A stretch of DNA of 64,000 nt from Aaosphaeria pasadenensis (lineage: Eukaryota; Ascomycota; Dothideomycetes; Pleosporales). The number at the start of each line of letters is the position of its first letter. Positions within the stretch are counted from its first letter, which is position 1. The notes under the pieces are model-generated. The model made no database searches and was not told the origin of the DNA. It saw nothing but the letters and a program-made list of their open reading frames with translations. Positions 11,241 to 21,968 of the stretch are shown here, one piece after another. A program made the position numbers and the translations under genes. Location: NCBI GenBank assembly GCA_022813625.1, contig JAKLMB010000004.1, forward strand, positions 496,001 to 560,000, given 5' to 3'.

Positions 11241-12284
11241 AATAGATTAGTTGCCCCCTTCTTTCCTGTGTAATTGGTCACCAATAGGCGCCTTTCGTTC
11301 GTCGTTCCTTCCCACCAACGAACCACCCACTCACCCGCCCACCCACACCTTCTTGCCTCCCTCCCTCCCCTACCAACACACAGACACACACACCTTCTCT
11401 CTCTACCTACTCTACTCTACTCTCTCTCTCTCCACACACTCACTATTCACTATTCTTCACAGTTCACTTCCACTTCGCTTTCTTCTTCCCTCCCTCCTCC
11501 TCTCTCTTCTTCTCCTCCGCCACCACCTTCTCTTCCCTCCACCCCCGGAAGCGCCGACCTTCAATCCACCCACTCGCCTTTGTCTTCACCTAACCTACCA
11601 GTGTCGCGTTTCCGTCCCTCCACCACCTCTCCTCTGATCCCGTCTCTCGTCGCCTTCGCAAAACACCAAAGGCCCGGTGGTCGTCTCTGCGAGCGCTCCC
11701 TCTCCTCTCCTCTTTCTTCTCGCACCTATAACGATTTGCGCCTTCCAGACCGCTTTACGAACCACTCATATCAATCAACCGTCCGCCCATCCTCGATCCC
11801 TCCCTCGAAAATCGGCTTCCTTTTTCCTTCCTTATACTATCGGCCCTCAGGCGCTTCGTCCGCCTTGTCATTCCTTCCAGGCGCTTAAAACTCGAGATCT
11901 GGTTATCTCGTTGGACGATTGCTAAAGTCGGTGCGTTTCCTGTGCCTCAACTCCCAGCTCCTGCCCACCTACCTTCCTCTCTTCCTTTATTCCTTTTCGC
12001 CCACCGTCCCAAACACACTCCGCCCATTCTGTTTCTCGTCTCTGCTGCGCAGTTTCAAACATGTCTCTATGACATTCTCCCACTTTGTCACTGCCTCTCT
12101 ACTCTACTCTAAAGCTTCAGCAAATCGAGCAGCGCGTCCTTTAGTGCGCGTCCTGTCTTCTTTACCTTCAATCTACCAGTCACTATTTCCCCCTGTCCTC
12201 GAAGTCCCTCTTCACTACATACCCTTCGTTGTTATATACCATAATTACCTTCACACGCGCGCGTTTTGATTATAACGTATTGTC
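11241..12284 (+). promoter_or_regulatory. Pyrimidine-rich leader/promoter of the phosphatase gene
   Basis: About 1 kb immediately upstream of the phosphatase ATG is dominated by C and T on the sense strand (long CTC/TCC/TTC runs at 11330-11540). This is a usual core-promoter and leader signature in filamentous fungi, but unusually long. The final 220 bp contain two short upstream ORFs, listed separately. Confidence 0.6.
12061..12269 (+). promoter_or_regulatory. Two upstream ORFs in the phosphatase leader
   Basis: A three-residue uORF (ATG TCT CTA TGA, 12061-12072) overlaps the start of a second uORF of 66 residues (ATG at 12069, stop TGA ending at 12269). The second ends only 15 bp before the main ATG at 12285. 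The stop and start share the bases ATGA. If the leader is not spliced here, ribosomes must pass both to reach the phosphatase start. Confidence 0.55.
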
Positions 12285-15200
12285 ATGGCGGCCGCGACGA
12301 CGACGGCAACAGCAACATTTGTTCATGAAACTAACACCACTCTCAAAAGGTCTTATGCACCCGACTTAGCACCTAATACATCCTGCTTCCCTTCTAAACC
12401 GTTCGAATCGGTACACCAGCACAAAGGTTACCCAACATACATACCCTCGAAATCGCTGCGTGGTCCACCATCGCAGAGCCATCGCCTCCCTCGTCTGGCT
12501 GTACCACAGACCTCGTCCTGGATCCCAAGGACCAGCATGGTGCAGACTAGTACTCGGCCGATGCCCTCGTTTATGTCCGTGTTCGGAGAGGACGCAAGTA
12601 CTACTGGAATCAAAGAAAGCGTACATGGAGGCGCTGTAGCACGACCTGCTTCGAGCGGGAACATAACACACGGTTCGACTTCATCGAACGCACACTACTC
12701 GGGATTCCACGTCCACCGCGACAGTACCTCAACGCTTGCGTCTGAATCCTCGGACAATTCCCCCACTACCACCATATCAACAATGGACAGCTCTTCCGCC
12801 ACTGAGATATCTCCAGGCCCTTCACCTGAGTCTCCATCGTCCAGAGTCATGGCATCCGCTTTCTCTGCGGACTTTAGGTCCCGAAAGACAGACAACGCAT
12901 CATTGGACAATTCTCCAACGACATTCTTCGAGCTTCAACGTCCTGTCACTCCCGCGAAGAAACCGCGCAATCTCAAGAACTTGGGCATCAATACCACTAG
13001 CTCTCTGGGAAATCTACGTAGCAATGCAACCGCCTCGTTGCCGGCCATTGCACCAAAAGAAAAGAATACTTCGGCACCGGCTTCGCCATCCTTTATAAAG
13101 CCACCAACTCCACCAAAACGAAGACCATCGAACTTGAGTCTGACCATTCAGACCCCCGGTAGCGATACCAAACCCACACGGCTGATCATTCCCTCCACGC
13201 CTGCGATGAACAGGCCGGCGCTGCGACATTTCCAGTCATCGCCATCTTTGCCATTATGCTCTCCCAGTGTCGTGCCCTCTGGAGGTATGCGTCTTCCGGC
13301 TTTGAGACCAATAAAGACCAACCCGCACGGATTTGCCGAAGTCCCCGTAGAGATTGAGGAAGAAGATCAAGAGCCCAACTTTGACGTTCCCCAGTCCCGC
13401 GAAGAGAAGCCGGCTGCGTATCCTAATGGACCGATATGTATATACGAGTCTGGTGTTTACCTTTACTTTGAGCCTACAGCTGAGCAGGCAAGGGAGTTTG
13501 ATGTCATCGTCAACGTTGCAAGTGAGGTGAAGAATCCCTTCACCCATCCAGTCCAGGCATCCCAAAAAGATTTGGACGCGAGACGAATTGACGGTCCCCC
13601 TGCGGAGAATGTAGACTTTGCCGCAATCCCTGAGCGAGCAAATAAGCCCTCGTTCGATGTTCAAAATAACTCCCCAACAACGCCAAAGGCAACTCCATCT
13701 TTCAAGTCGATCGCCCCATCATTCGAGCTCGACGGAAATGGAAAGCCAGAGTACATTCACATGCCCTGGGAACACAACACCGACATCGTCCCAGATCTTT
13801 ACAAGCTCGTCAAGACGATGGATGAGAGAGTCCAGCAACGTAAACGTATCCTAGTCCACTGCCAGTGCGGTGTCAGCCGGTCCGCTAGCTTGATCGTGGC
13901 CTATGGTCTCTACAAGAATCCTGGAATCAGCGTCCAGGAGGCATACGATGCCGTTAAGAAGCGAAGCAAATGGATCGGTCCTAACATGAATCTCATTATG
14001 CAACTACAAGAGTTCAGAAATGGATTGATGCGAGCAAACGAAGGCAGGCATAATCAAGGTTTCGGACTACCGCGAAGGTCTGCAGGTCTGGCCACGGGTG
14101 TCTCGAACGTGGGCCACAGGAGTTCTCCCTTTGATAGAGAGGCAACGACTGGCTCTAGGACCCCTCGCACTGCTCCTCTCCCTCCGGAATCAGATATATC
14201 TTTGCAGCGAGCCAGTACTGGAAGCATGATGGCCATCCCTCCAGGCCCATTGTCCGCCCCTTCTGGTGTATTTTACTCTGCAGACTTCCGCCGTTCTTGG
14301 GGTTCCAGTCAAACTAATTTCGATTTGTCGCCCAAGTCGTCGCCAAAATCTACAGCCTATGTCGATCCCAAAGGTCAAGTCGTTCCTGTTCTGTCCATCA
14401 CAGAGAATGATGCATCTGCCACGTTTGACCAGTCGGCAAACACTGAAGAGTCTGCCCAGGAGAAGCAGGCTGCTGTAGAACCTAGACCAGTGTCGGTCCC
14501 GAACTTCTCGCGTGTGCTGCCTCTCCGCAATTCCATGCTCAACGGCGATTCTCATCTTCCCAAAGTACAAGAAGCGTCGCAGAATGGGCCGTTCCTCGCT
14601 GCCCCGGAGCCGCCCTCAATATCCATCCTATCGCCCACTACTTCGACATTCCAGATACCCACGATCCCACATACCGAGCATGCTAACATGAATGACTTAC
14701 GATCACCTATGCGTACTCAATTCAACATGAACCCATGGCCGAGGAGCGGCTCCAGTGACATGACTGTACCTAGTTCACCACCATCGTATGAGGATCCCAT
14801 GTCACCACGATCCACCGGATTTCAATTGGCGGGTTTCAGCATGGTCGAGCCAGATGGGTTGATGTCGCCGCGCGCCACAGCATTTGATCTGCCACCAGCT
14901 CCGGTGGCAACAAACGACGAACCATCTCACCATTTCGACGTAATCTCTCCAATCAAAACAGAGTTTCCCAAAGACATGTTCCCGCCCACAACGTCTGCAG
15001 CCGAGACAGATGTGGCTTCGCCGAGATCAACCGACTTTCACATGACCCCCATCAAGCCGCAAGAAGCAAACGAGGACCCATTCGGCTTAACTTCCCCCAA
15101 GCATTTTGAATTTCCAAGCAGCGTACATGCCGATGCTAAGACCGGGCTCGAGGAGGTCGATGAATCCACTTTCCGACGCCCTTCATTTCAGGCCATCCTT

Positions 15201-15830
15201 CCTCCTTCAGGGCTCACACAGCCAGAGTCGACTAATGGTCCCATCTCGTTGAATGGGATTGCGCACGCACAACCACTGGTGGTCCTACCGAAATCATCAA
15301 GCGACGAGACACCCAAGACCCCAGAAGTCCCCAGGATGGATAGCCTGAGCAACTTCGCGGCGATGAATGGAACGGACCCTTTGGAACCCCAAACACCCGA
15401 ATTCCCTAGTCCTTTACCAGCTAGAACACCCGAGAGCCAATTTCTTACGACACCATCCAAGAAACTGGGTATTCGAACGCGATTCTCGTCGCCAAATCTA
15501 CGTGAACAACGACGTCTACAGAAGTTACAGACTGAGATGGAAGCGATGCTTCCCCAAAAGGCTCCTATTCCTACTCAGTCAGCCGATGATCTAGACGCGC
15601 TCATGTCCCCGCGTGCCGAGGAGTTCACCAGGAACCCCTTCCACCTTGACTTGCAGAAGCCAACTTCGAACGAAGATGTCAGTCCTGCATCTTCCACTGA
15701 AACGATCAAGGAGAATCATGTCTGGAAGGAGACGCAGCACTTTACCCCCCAGAAGGTTGCTCAGGATCCTCGAAGTCCCGTGCAGACAGGAAGCAGTCCG
15801 ATCGTGAGGAATATTTGGGATGTACTTTGA
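12285..15830 (+). CDS. Dual-specificity protein phosphatase, MSG5/MKP-like (1181 aa)
   Basis: A single 3.5-kb exon. The first third is disordered (Ser/Thr/Pro-rich). The phosphatase domain spans about residues 365-590: an entry strand C-I-Y-E-S-G-V-Y-L-Y, an insert of about 60 residues, then I-H-M-P-W-E-H-N and the catalytic loop H-C-Q-C-G-V-S-R-S-A-S. C526 is the nucleophile and R532 the phosphate binder in the HC-x5-R signature. An alpha-helical tail contains Y-D-A-V-K-K-R-S and P-N-M-N-L-I-M-Q-L-Q-E-F. The family dephosphorylates Tyr and Thr in MAP kinases; yeast Msg5 is the closest role model, which is inference here. The C-terminal 600 residues are disordered with many S-P and T-P sites and seven S-P-x4-F repeats. 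The protein ends N-I-W-D-V-L. Much longer than Msg5 (489 aa), which is normal for filamentous ascomycetes. Confidence 0.92.
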   Translation: MAAATTTATATFVHETNTTLKRSYAPDLAPNTSCFPSKPFESVHQHKGYPTYIPSKSLRGPPSQSHRLPRLAVPQTSSWIPRTSMVQTSTRPMPSFMSVFGEDASTTGIKESVHGGAVARPASSGNITHGSTSSNAHYSGFHVHRDSTSTLASESSDNSPTTTISTMDSSSATEISPGPSPESPSSRVMASAFSADFRSRKTDNASLDNSPTTFFELQRPVTPAKKPRNLKNLGINTTSSLGNLRSNATASLPAIAPKEKNTSAPASPSFIKPPTPPKRRPSNLSLTIQTPGSDTKPTRLIIPSTPAMNRPALRHFQSSPSLPLCSPSVVPSGGMRLPALRPIKTNPHGFAEVPVEIEEEDQEPNFDVPQSREEKPAAYPNGPICIYESGVYLYFEPTAEQAREFDVIVNVASEVKNPFTHPVQASQKDLDARRIDGPPAENVDFAAIPERANKPSFDVQNNSPTTPKATPSFKSIAPSFELDGNGKPEYIHMPWEHNTDIVPDLYKLVKTMDERVQQRKRILVHCQCGVSRSASLIVAYGLYKNPGISVQEAYDAVKKRSKWIGPNMNLIMQLQEFRNGLMRANEGRHNQGFGLPRRSAGLATGVSNVGHRSSPFDREATTGSRTPRTAPLPPESDISLQRASTGSMMAIPPGPLSAPSGVFYSADFRRSWGSSQTNFDLSPKSSPKSTAYVDPKGQVVPVLSITENDASATFDQSANTEESAQEKQAAVEPRPVSVPNFSRVLPLRNSMLNGDSHLPKVQEASQNGPFLAAPEPPSISILSPTTSTFQIPTIPHTEHANMNDLRSPMRTQFNMNPWPRSGSSDMTVPSSPPSYEDPMSPRSTGFQLAGFSMVEPDGLMSPRATAFDLPPAPVATNDEPSHHFDVISPIKTEFPKDMFPPTTSAAETDVASPRSTDFHMTPIKPQEANEDPFGLTSPKHFEFPSSVHADAKTGLEEVDESTFRRPSFQAILPPSGLTQPESTNGPISLNGIAHAQPLVVLPKSSSDETPKTPEVPRMDSLSNFAAMNGTDPLEPQTPEFPSPLPARTPESQFLTTPSKKLGIRTRFSSPNLREQRRLQKLQTEMEAMLPQKAPIPTQSADDLDALMSPRAEEFTRNPFHLDLQKPTSNEDVSPASSTETIKENHVWKETQHFTPQKVAQDPRSPVQTGSSPIVRNIWDVL
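14703..15626 (+). repeat. Protein-level array of seven S-P-x4-F motifs
   Basis: Within the phosphatase tail: SPMRTQF (14703), SPRSTGF (14802), SPRATAF (14865), SPIKTEF (14946), SPRSTDF (15018), SPKHFEF (15093) and SPRAEEF (15606). Six lie within 411 bp and the seventh about 490 bp on. Codons differ between copies, so they are conserved as peptide and not as a DNA repeat. Confidence 0.85.
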
Positions 15831-18683
15831 GAGGCATCCCATTACAATCCTTTCTTCACTATCTATCCCAGGTCACCGTCGAATGGTAGGCTTGCCCAGC
15901 AGGATCAAACTTCCCACCTTGGGTTTGTTTCGCCAGCTCCGCTTCTGCACATGGCCTATTCTGGCACCGGTTCAGTTCGACTCCAACAGTGCGCCATTTC
16001 ATGGGGCATCGAGAAGCGATGCAGCAGTGTAATTTCCCAGCCGTGGAGGATCTGCAGCCTGGCTCGTGCAGTTATTTCTCCAATGGGAATTTTAGTGTCC
16101 AAGCCACCAACAGAGCGCCAACGACTGGCACGGCGTGTTTCAAAACGCAATCCGTGCGTTCATATGCCTCCAGCCAACCCAGCAACCCAACAAGTCACGA
16201 CACCGCCATTCTTTACGTCCAAATTAGCGTGTTACGCTTCCTTTCCACCTTGCACCAGAATTTCTTTGCTATCAGGTTTCGACTCATCTATCTCACTTTC
16301 TTTGCTCCAGTTCACACCGATCACGAAGGCCATTCTTCTTTGACGGTTTATTCATCACGAAGAGAAAGTGGACCAATTTTAACCGTAATGTGTTCATTAG
16401 TAGTCATTAGTAGATACTACCTTGTGCGCCACACCCTTACATTTTCCCACGACACACATAGCATTGGCCAGAGGCATCGCTCCTTACCCTCCCAGGCCTT
16501 TCTCCTTGTCTATCATACTTAAGACCGGGTTTTGCTTAGACATGCACGGACACAGCAAAGCCCGGAGGCATAGTTCACTTGGAAGCACCAATTTTCCTTT
16601 TTTCTTCATTTGGGTATTTCTCTTTTTTGCGGAGGAGACGAAATGCAAGGCATTCGTTCCCTCCACCCCGGAGTTAGGAACGCAATCACACCTGCGGCAT
16701 CGGTGTAGACAGCTACTTTTACGTATGGCGAAAGCCGCCCCAATGCAAGCTTTTCAAGAGGCTCACGAAATCTTCCAACCAAAGTCGATAGAAATGCTTC
16801 GACTTTTTGTGCAAGCGTTTTCTTCCCCTATCTTGTCTCGTCTTTCTTTTGTAGGGTAGGTACACCAGGCGAAATCATTGGAGTTTTTCTTTTGGTCACT
16901 TTCAATATCATTCTGGAGCAATATGGAGGAACGAAAGGAAGGGGATAGGGGATGGGGATAGGGGATAGGAAAAAACAAATAATGGAACAACCTCACCCAT
17001 CCACCTATTCATTCTCTTGACTTCTATTTGGTCTGTCTGTTCACTCACCACCATATTCTTTCTTCCAGCAGGCTGGAGAAAGAGACATGAGAAGGGGCGA
17101 GCCTGCAGAGGCATCATCCATCTATATCTCAATCGATCAATGTGTTAGATTGAAAACCGAACGGACAGATGGAATACGATACGATTACGATATTATCAAA
17201 ACAACTTTGCCTCTTCTCTGATGTGACGTCGTGGGACGGAAATCTCTGGGGTGGAGATATCGGTGTCATGTCGATGCAACTACTCATTCCTCCTCCCTGC
17301 CACGAGCGAGATGTTACCCGTTGAGCGCTTGAGTGGTGTTGTGGGGTCTGTGGTGGAGTTCTGATGTTGGGTTGGGTAACGTGAGGGACAGATAGTCGAC
17401 CAGAGGAGATGAGAGGAGAGAAGAGTTGTGTATGTATGCAGTGTTGGAAGATTAGGGGGCATCGAGGAGCGACGTTCGTCGGATCGAGACTTGGGAAAAG
17501 GGAATACACGATGATGACTCGATAGAAGGAGGAGGGGAGAGCAGGCGCGAGACTGAATGAATGGTGGAGAACACTGCGTTGCGAGGGAGATGTCGAAGGA
17601 TTGAGAGGCATGTGAGTGAGTGTGTAGATACACATGTACATCACCAAAGATATACGAACAAGTGTGCGAGAAAGATACGTTTGTGATGATTGTATTGTAT
17701 TGTTGGATCATGCATTGATTGTTATGCGACCGTCAAACTAAGGACGTAATGTCCTTTTCTCTAAACTAGGAGTTCGGCCATCCGGAAAACCCAAGCGATC
17801 GTAAGTTCTTCCCAGCTTGGGGATAGAGGGCAAAATGAGAGAAAAGAGCAAGAATAGCCAAAGATGTGAGACGTCCTAGGACCGAGTGAAACACCATTCT
17901 TCCCTCAAAGGGGTAAGTGGTGATTGTGAGAAGAAGAGAATGCCGCCTGTGCGAGACTGGAAAAAGAGCGGAAGAAGAAACCATAAGATGCAGTTGTGAG
18001 TCCGCCTTCAACACTTGAAGATGAAATGCAATTGAATTGAAATGCCGCCACGTCAATGGGGTGATGCAACGTTGTGCTCATCTCGAGAGGGTAGATGCCC
18101 TGATCTCGAAGATGGTTCCGCTGGGTTTATAAAGTTTTAGTAAAGACACATTGAGAAAGATGCAAGACAGAAACGGCAGGAATAGTTCGAAGAGGATGAA
18201 AAGTATTTATCATTTACAAGGGTGATCGCGCGCACTCTCCTGCGATGACCGTAGCGAGACATCGCGATTGACGTCGAAGTCGCTCTTGGGTCGGGGTGGG
18301 AGGGGGATGAGTTGCGGCCGTTAAAGTTTTCGTGGTAGTAATTCATGGGTCGTTGATGTTGCTTCTGCTGCTGTTGCCGCTGTTGCTGTTGAGACTATAA
18401 GAATGGTATAGGAAAAAATGTATAGGGACTCATGAAAGAGTGCCCTAATGCATGAATGAAGAAAAGAAGAAAGAGAGAAAGAATTCACTCAAACGCCGAA
18501 TCCGAATAACTCCAGATTGGTCGAGAGTCGGGGGTATCTCGTGGAATCGATCAAAAGCGATACCAATCAATGCAGGAAAGGAAACTGGAACACATGTAAA
18601 CAATCCCCCGTTCCGTAAAACACCTGGATCCTCGAAAATGGGATCTGAGTCAAAAGCAAGATGAAAAAATAGTGGTCTTGTGT
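15831..18683. other. Intergenic between convergent genes, no gene seen
   Basis: 2.85 kb between the phosphatase and J-domain stop codons. Open frames at 15989-16522, 16422-16859 and 17129-17647 are composition-driven and show no domain. A strong G-quadruplex motif lies at 16941-16964. The right part (from about 17240) is purine/GA-rich on the plus strand. Probably long 3' UTRs, possibly an antisense transcript. Confidence 0.5.
16941..16964 (+). other. G-quadruplex motif
   Basis: Four runs of exactly four G separated by ATA, AT and ATA loops. This fits the strict G4 pattern with very short loops, which favours a stable parallel quadruplex. Confidence 0.85.
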
Positions 18684-20513
18684 CTAGAAAACACCAACCG
18701 TGGCGTGTCTGGTCACGCCCGGTCGGGGATACTCGCCGCGCTCTTTCGAGTAACTGCGCTTAGGATGGTCTCTCGAGGCGTAGCTGACGTCTTTGAGATC
18801 ATACTTTTTGGAATACGACACTTTGTCGGGGGAGTAGCTGTTTTTGCGGTGGTTCTCTGGCCGGCGAGCATACTCAGGGGTCACTTCGTTGAACAGTCGC
18901 GGCCTTCCACGTTCCATATCAGTCACGTTGAGGGTGGCAGCGCGGGAGAGTTGTGGTGCACGAGGCGGAGCTGTCGTGTATTGAGCCGAGCTCGACTCCC
19001 TTGGCCTGTGCTCGCCCATGGGAGGACGCGACAGGCCTGGACGCAGTGGCGAAGGAGAGCGTGTTCGCCTGTTGGGCTCATGGAGAACAGTGCGATGCCC
19101 ATTCGCCACCTTGACGTCGTCGGGATGCAGAGTTACGCCACCTCCGCCAGAGGTTGGATAGTAGTACTTCTTGGTGGCTGAAGTAGGCTGGGGTATGGTT
19201 GGGAAAGCATGGTCAGGCGGGCTTCCCGATTGGGGAGTTGCCGACTCCGAGGCACGCAATCCTGAAGGACGAGAAACAAATTCCTCCTTCCTGCGTGAAG
19301 CAGAATGGGAAGCGGGCATTGTCTCGTGACGTCGGAGCTTGGGCGTAGGGGACGTCTCTGTGCGACGGTGTTCGCGAGACGATTCCGTGTAGGATCGCTG
19401 GGGTGGCGGTGGCTGTGGCACGTGAAGATCCGCTGGTGAAGAACTGGAGTGCTTGAAGGACGGAGGGGACCTCTCGTCCCAGTCAACGATGATGCGTTCT
19501 CTACCAGACGCATCGGTTCGATCCCTTGGGCGAGCTGACGAGCGACGGACAGGCTCGGGACGGTCGCGATCTCTTCGGGTTCGGCCCTCGTAGCTCTCAC
19601 GCGGAACGTCGCGTGAAGAGCCAGTGCGAACGGGTGAGGGGCGATCGTGAGTGTTGCGTGAGCTGAAGATGTAGCGAACTGCATCTCCTAGACCGGCCTC
19701 CATCTTGCGCTGGGGGTCGGTCTCTAGCTCGTCGCTTCGTTGCCGGCGAGGCTCCTTGGTCTCTTCGTAGGAACGGCGCGTCTCTGCCTTCCTGCGAGCC
19801 TCGGCGAACTGTTTCCTCTCTGCCTCTTCCGCTTCGGCCTTGCGGGCGTCGTCGCTTCGTCGACGAAACTCCTTCTCGTAGCGCATCTTCTCGTCGGCAG
19901 ACGACGACTCGTCGCCCGGATGGTCCTTGAACTTATCGAACTGGTTGCGACGGTGTTCCTTGTCGCGGTTCTTCTTGTGGTCGGCTCTGGTGCGGTCCGT
20001 GGTGGACTTGGAGGGTTTTGCGGGCTCCCGTTCGGTTCGGGTCGGTCGCGATGAGCTGCTGCTGTACTTGGGATGCGACTCGTAGGTCTCGTACCTTCCT
20101 CGCGATCGGTCTTCGTAGAAACGGTCGTCATCGTATCTTGATGGCCTGCGCTCCTCGTAGCGGGGTTGTGTTGAAGTCGTGTAGGTGGCGGCGCCTGCGG
20201 GTGCAGCCGTTCGAGTTTCGTAGCGGGCGGTTCGCGGGTCAGGACCACCCCTGGCGGCCTTCTCTTTCCGTAGCTGCTCTAGCCTGACCTCTGCATCGTA
20301 GGTCTGTCTCTTCTCGTCGTCTCCGATGAGTTCGTAGGCCTGTTGGATCTTGTGGAACTCTTCCTGTTTCTGTAGTTTGAGGGTAGGGTCGGTGACCTTG
20401 TCCGGATGGCACTTGAGGACGAGCTTCCGGTATGTGGACTTTATGGTAGCAGAGGTAGCATCCTTGGGGACACCCAGGGCAGCATAAGGATCCGGAGGAA
20501 GGGTCGATGTCAT
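18684..20513 (-). CDS. J-domain protein with long disordered tail (609 aa)
   Basis: A single exon. The N-terminal J domain (about residues 8-75) is complete: P-Y-A-A-L-G-V-P-K-D-A-T, helix II Y-R-K-L-V-L-K, the H-P-D loop, and F-H-K-I-Q-Q-A-Y-E-L-I-G-D-D. The H-P-D tripeptide stimulates Hsp70 ATPase in this family. The remaining 530 residues lack the zinc finger and C-terminal domains of type I/II DnaJ, making this a type III (class C) co-chaperone. The tail is rich in Arg, Ser, Glu and Tyr, including a charged R-K-A-E-A-E-E-A-E-R-K-Q-F-A-E-A-R-R-K helix (possible coiled coil, residues about 225-255), poly-Pro, and a Tyr-rich end with S-Y-S-P-D-K and Y-S-K-K-Y. The RS-like charged tail suggests a nuclear role, possibly in RNA processing (inference). 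Confidence 0.88.
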   Translation of the reverse strand: MTSTLPPDPYAALGVPKDATSATIKSTYRKLVLKCHPDKVTDPTLKLQKQEEFHKIQQAYELIGDDEKRQTYDAEVRLEQLRKEKAARGGPDPRTARYETRTAAPAGAATYTTSTQPRYEERRPSRYDDDRFYEDRSRGRYETYESHPKYSSSSSRPTRTEREPAKPSKSTTDRTRADHKKNRDKEHRRNQFDKFKDHPGDESSSADEKMRYEKEFRRRSDDARKAEAEEAERKQFAEARRKAETRRSYEETKEPRRQRSDELETDPQRKMEAGLGDAVRYIFSSRNTHDRPSPVRTGSSRDVPRESYEGRTRRDRDRPEPVRRSSARPRDRTDASGRERIIVDWDERSPPSFKHSSSSPADLHVPQPPPPQRSYTESSREHRRTETSPTPKLRRHETMPASHSASRRKEEFVSRPSGLRASESATPQSGSPPDHAFPTIPQPTSATKKYYYPTSGGGGVTLHPDDVKVANGHRTVLHEPNRRTRSPSPLRPGLSRPPMGEHRPRESSSAQYTTAPPRAPQLSRAATLNVTDMERGRPRLFNEVTPEYARRPENHRKNSYSPDKVSYSKKYDLKDVSYASRDHPKRSYSKERGEYPRPGVTRHATVGVF

Positions 20514-21563
20514 GATCGTGGGTGTGGGTGGAGGAGTTGGGAGGAAAGGGGAGGGAGGATGTGGGGGTGGATGTGCGACGTGTCCCGGATGTTATATGAT
20601 GGCGGAGTAGGAGTAGGAGTAAGAAGAGTAAGGGTGAGAGTAAGGGTACGGGGTGTGGTAGGAGTGCGAGTAAGAGTATGAGTAAGAGGAGGGTGCGTAG
20701 TGAGAGGAGGCGTACGGCGTTTGAGGATGGGTTTGTCTGGGGCACATGCGAGTTTGGGGGTGGACTTTAGACGGTCGACGGCGGTGGACGACGGACGGGA
20801 AGGTTGAGAGGCGCCACGTGAATGGGGGTTGGTGGACGGGATGATCCCGGAGTTGTGGCGGAGGCGGCGGCGTTAGAGTTGGGCTATCTTTTCTCTCCCT
20901 TGGAATGCCCGGACGAGCGAGGGCGCTGGTTGAGGGCGAGAGGAGAAGAGGTAAGGGTAAGGATAAACGATAGGGTACCTCGTTAGGAAGATGGAAAGAG
21001 AAAGAAAGAATGGGGATTGATGCGACGCGGACCGACGGTCGGGAGTGCCTGGATGATGTACAGTAAAGCAGCACCAGGCACCGGTGGTAGTGGTTGGATT
21101 GATGGTGTGTTGCGTTTGTTGTGGTGTGGTTGGGAAGAATGGATGGTGAATGGGTGGAACCGTGGGAAGGAGTCGGGATGGGGAGGCGACCCTTATGCTT
21201 CGTTATGCCAGGATCAGGATGGAAGAGAGGAGGGAAGGACAGTTGATGATTGATTGGTCGACTGGGGATGGGTTGATGGAGTTGATGGGGATGGTGAGAT
21301 GGAAGATGAGTAATGAGTCTCTCTCTTGGGTGTCGCCGTGTCGGTTCCTGGGCCGGGGTTGTCTCAGGGAAAAGACAAGGAAGAAGGAAGACGAAGAAAC
21401 CCGACGAAGGACAGAGACACAAGAAGGAAGAAGAAGAAGGACAGGGATTAAAGAGTGAGTAATAATGGATGAGGAATAACTAGAAGAAGAGACTCTCAAG
21501 AGAGTGGCAATAATGCGAGGAAGATCCTGGTTGTTACTGGAAAGAGTAGAAGCGCAAGAAGGC

Positions 21564-21583
21564 CCAGTCCAGTCCAGTCCAGT
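21564..21583. repeat. (CCAGT)n microsatellite
   Basis: Four tandem CCAGT units in the J-domain upstream region. Confidence 0.8.
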
Positions 21584-21870
21584 CGAAATGTACGTATGGT
21601 ATGTATGTAAAAGTACTCGCAGAGTAGTGAGTGAGTGAGAAGGTACGAGTACGAAGATTGAGGCGGTGCTTGCTTGCTTGTTCGTTCGTTCGTCCGTGTA
21701 GAGTGCAAGTCGTCACTAGCGAGGCGTTGGGGATTACGAATAATTGAAGTATGACGACGATGATGGAATTCGAGAAAGGAAAAAGACACGAGACTGAGTG
21801 ATTGATTGGTGATGGGGGTGGGAGAGGATGATGTGGAATGATTGATGATTGATGGATGAGTGATGGTGGA

Positions 21871-21968
21871 TGAGTGAGTGAGTGAGTGAGTTGAGTAATA
21901 AATGACTGGGTGGGAGTGGTTGTTGTAGTAATAGTGAGTAGTGAGGAGTGAGGAGTGAGGAGTGAGGA
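21871..21968. repeat. GAGT and GTGAGGA tandem repeats
   Basis: A (TGAG)n tract at 21871-21891 is followed by four near-perfect GTGAGGA heptamers at 21941-21968. Confidence 0.8.
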
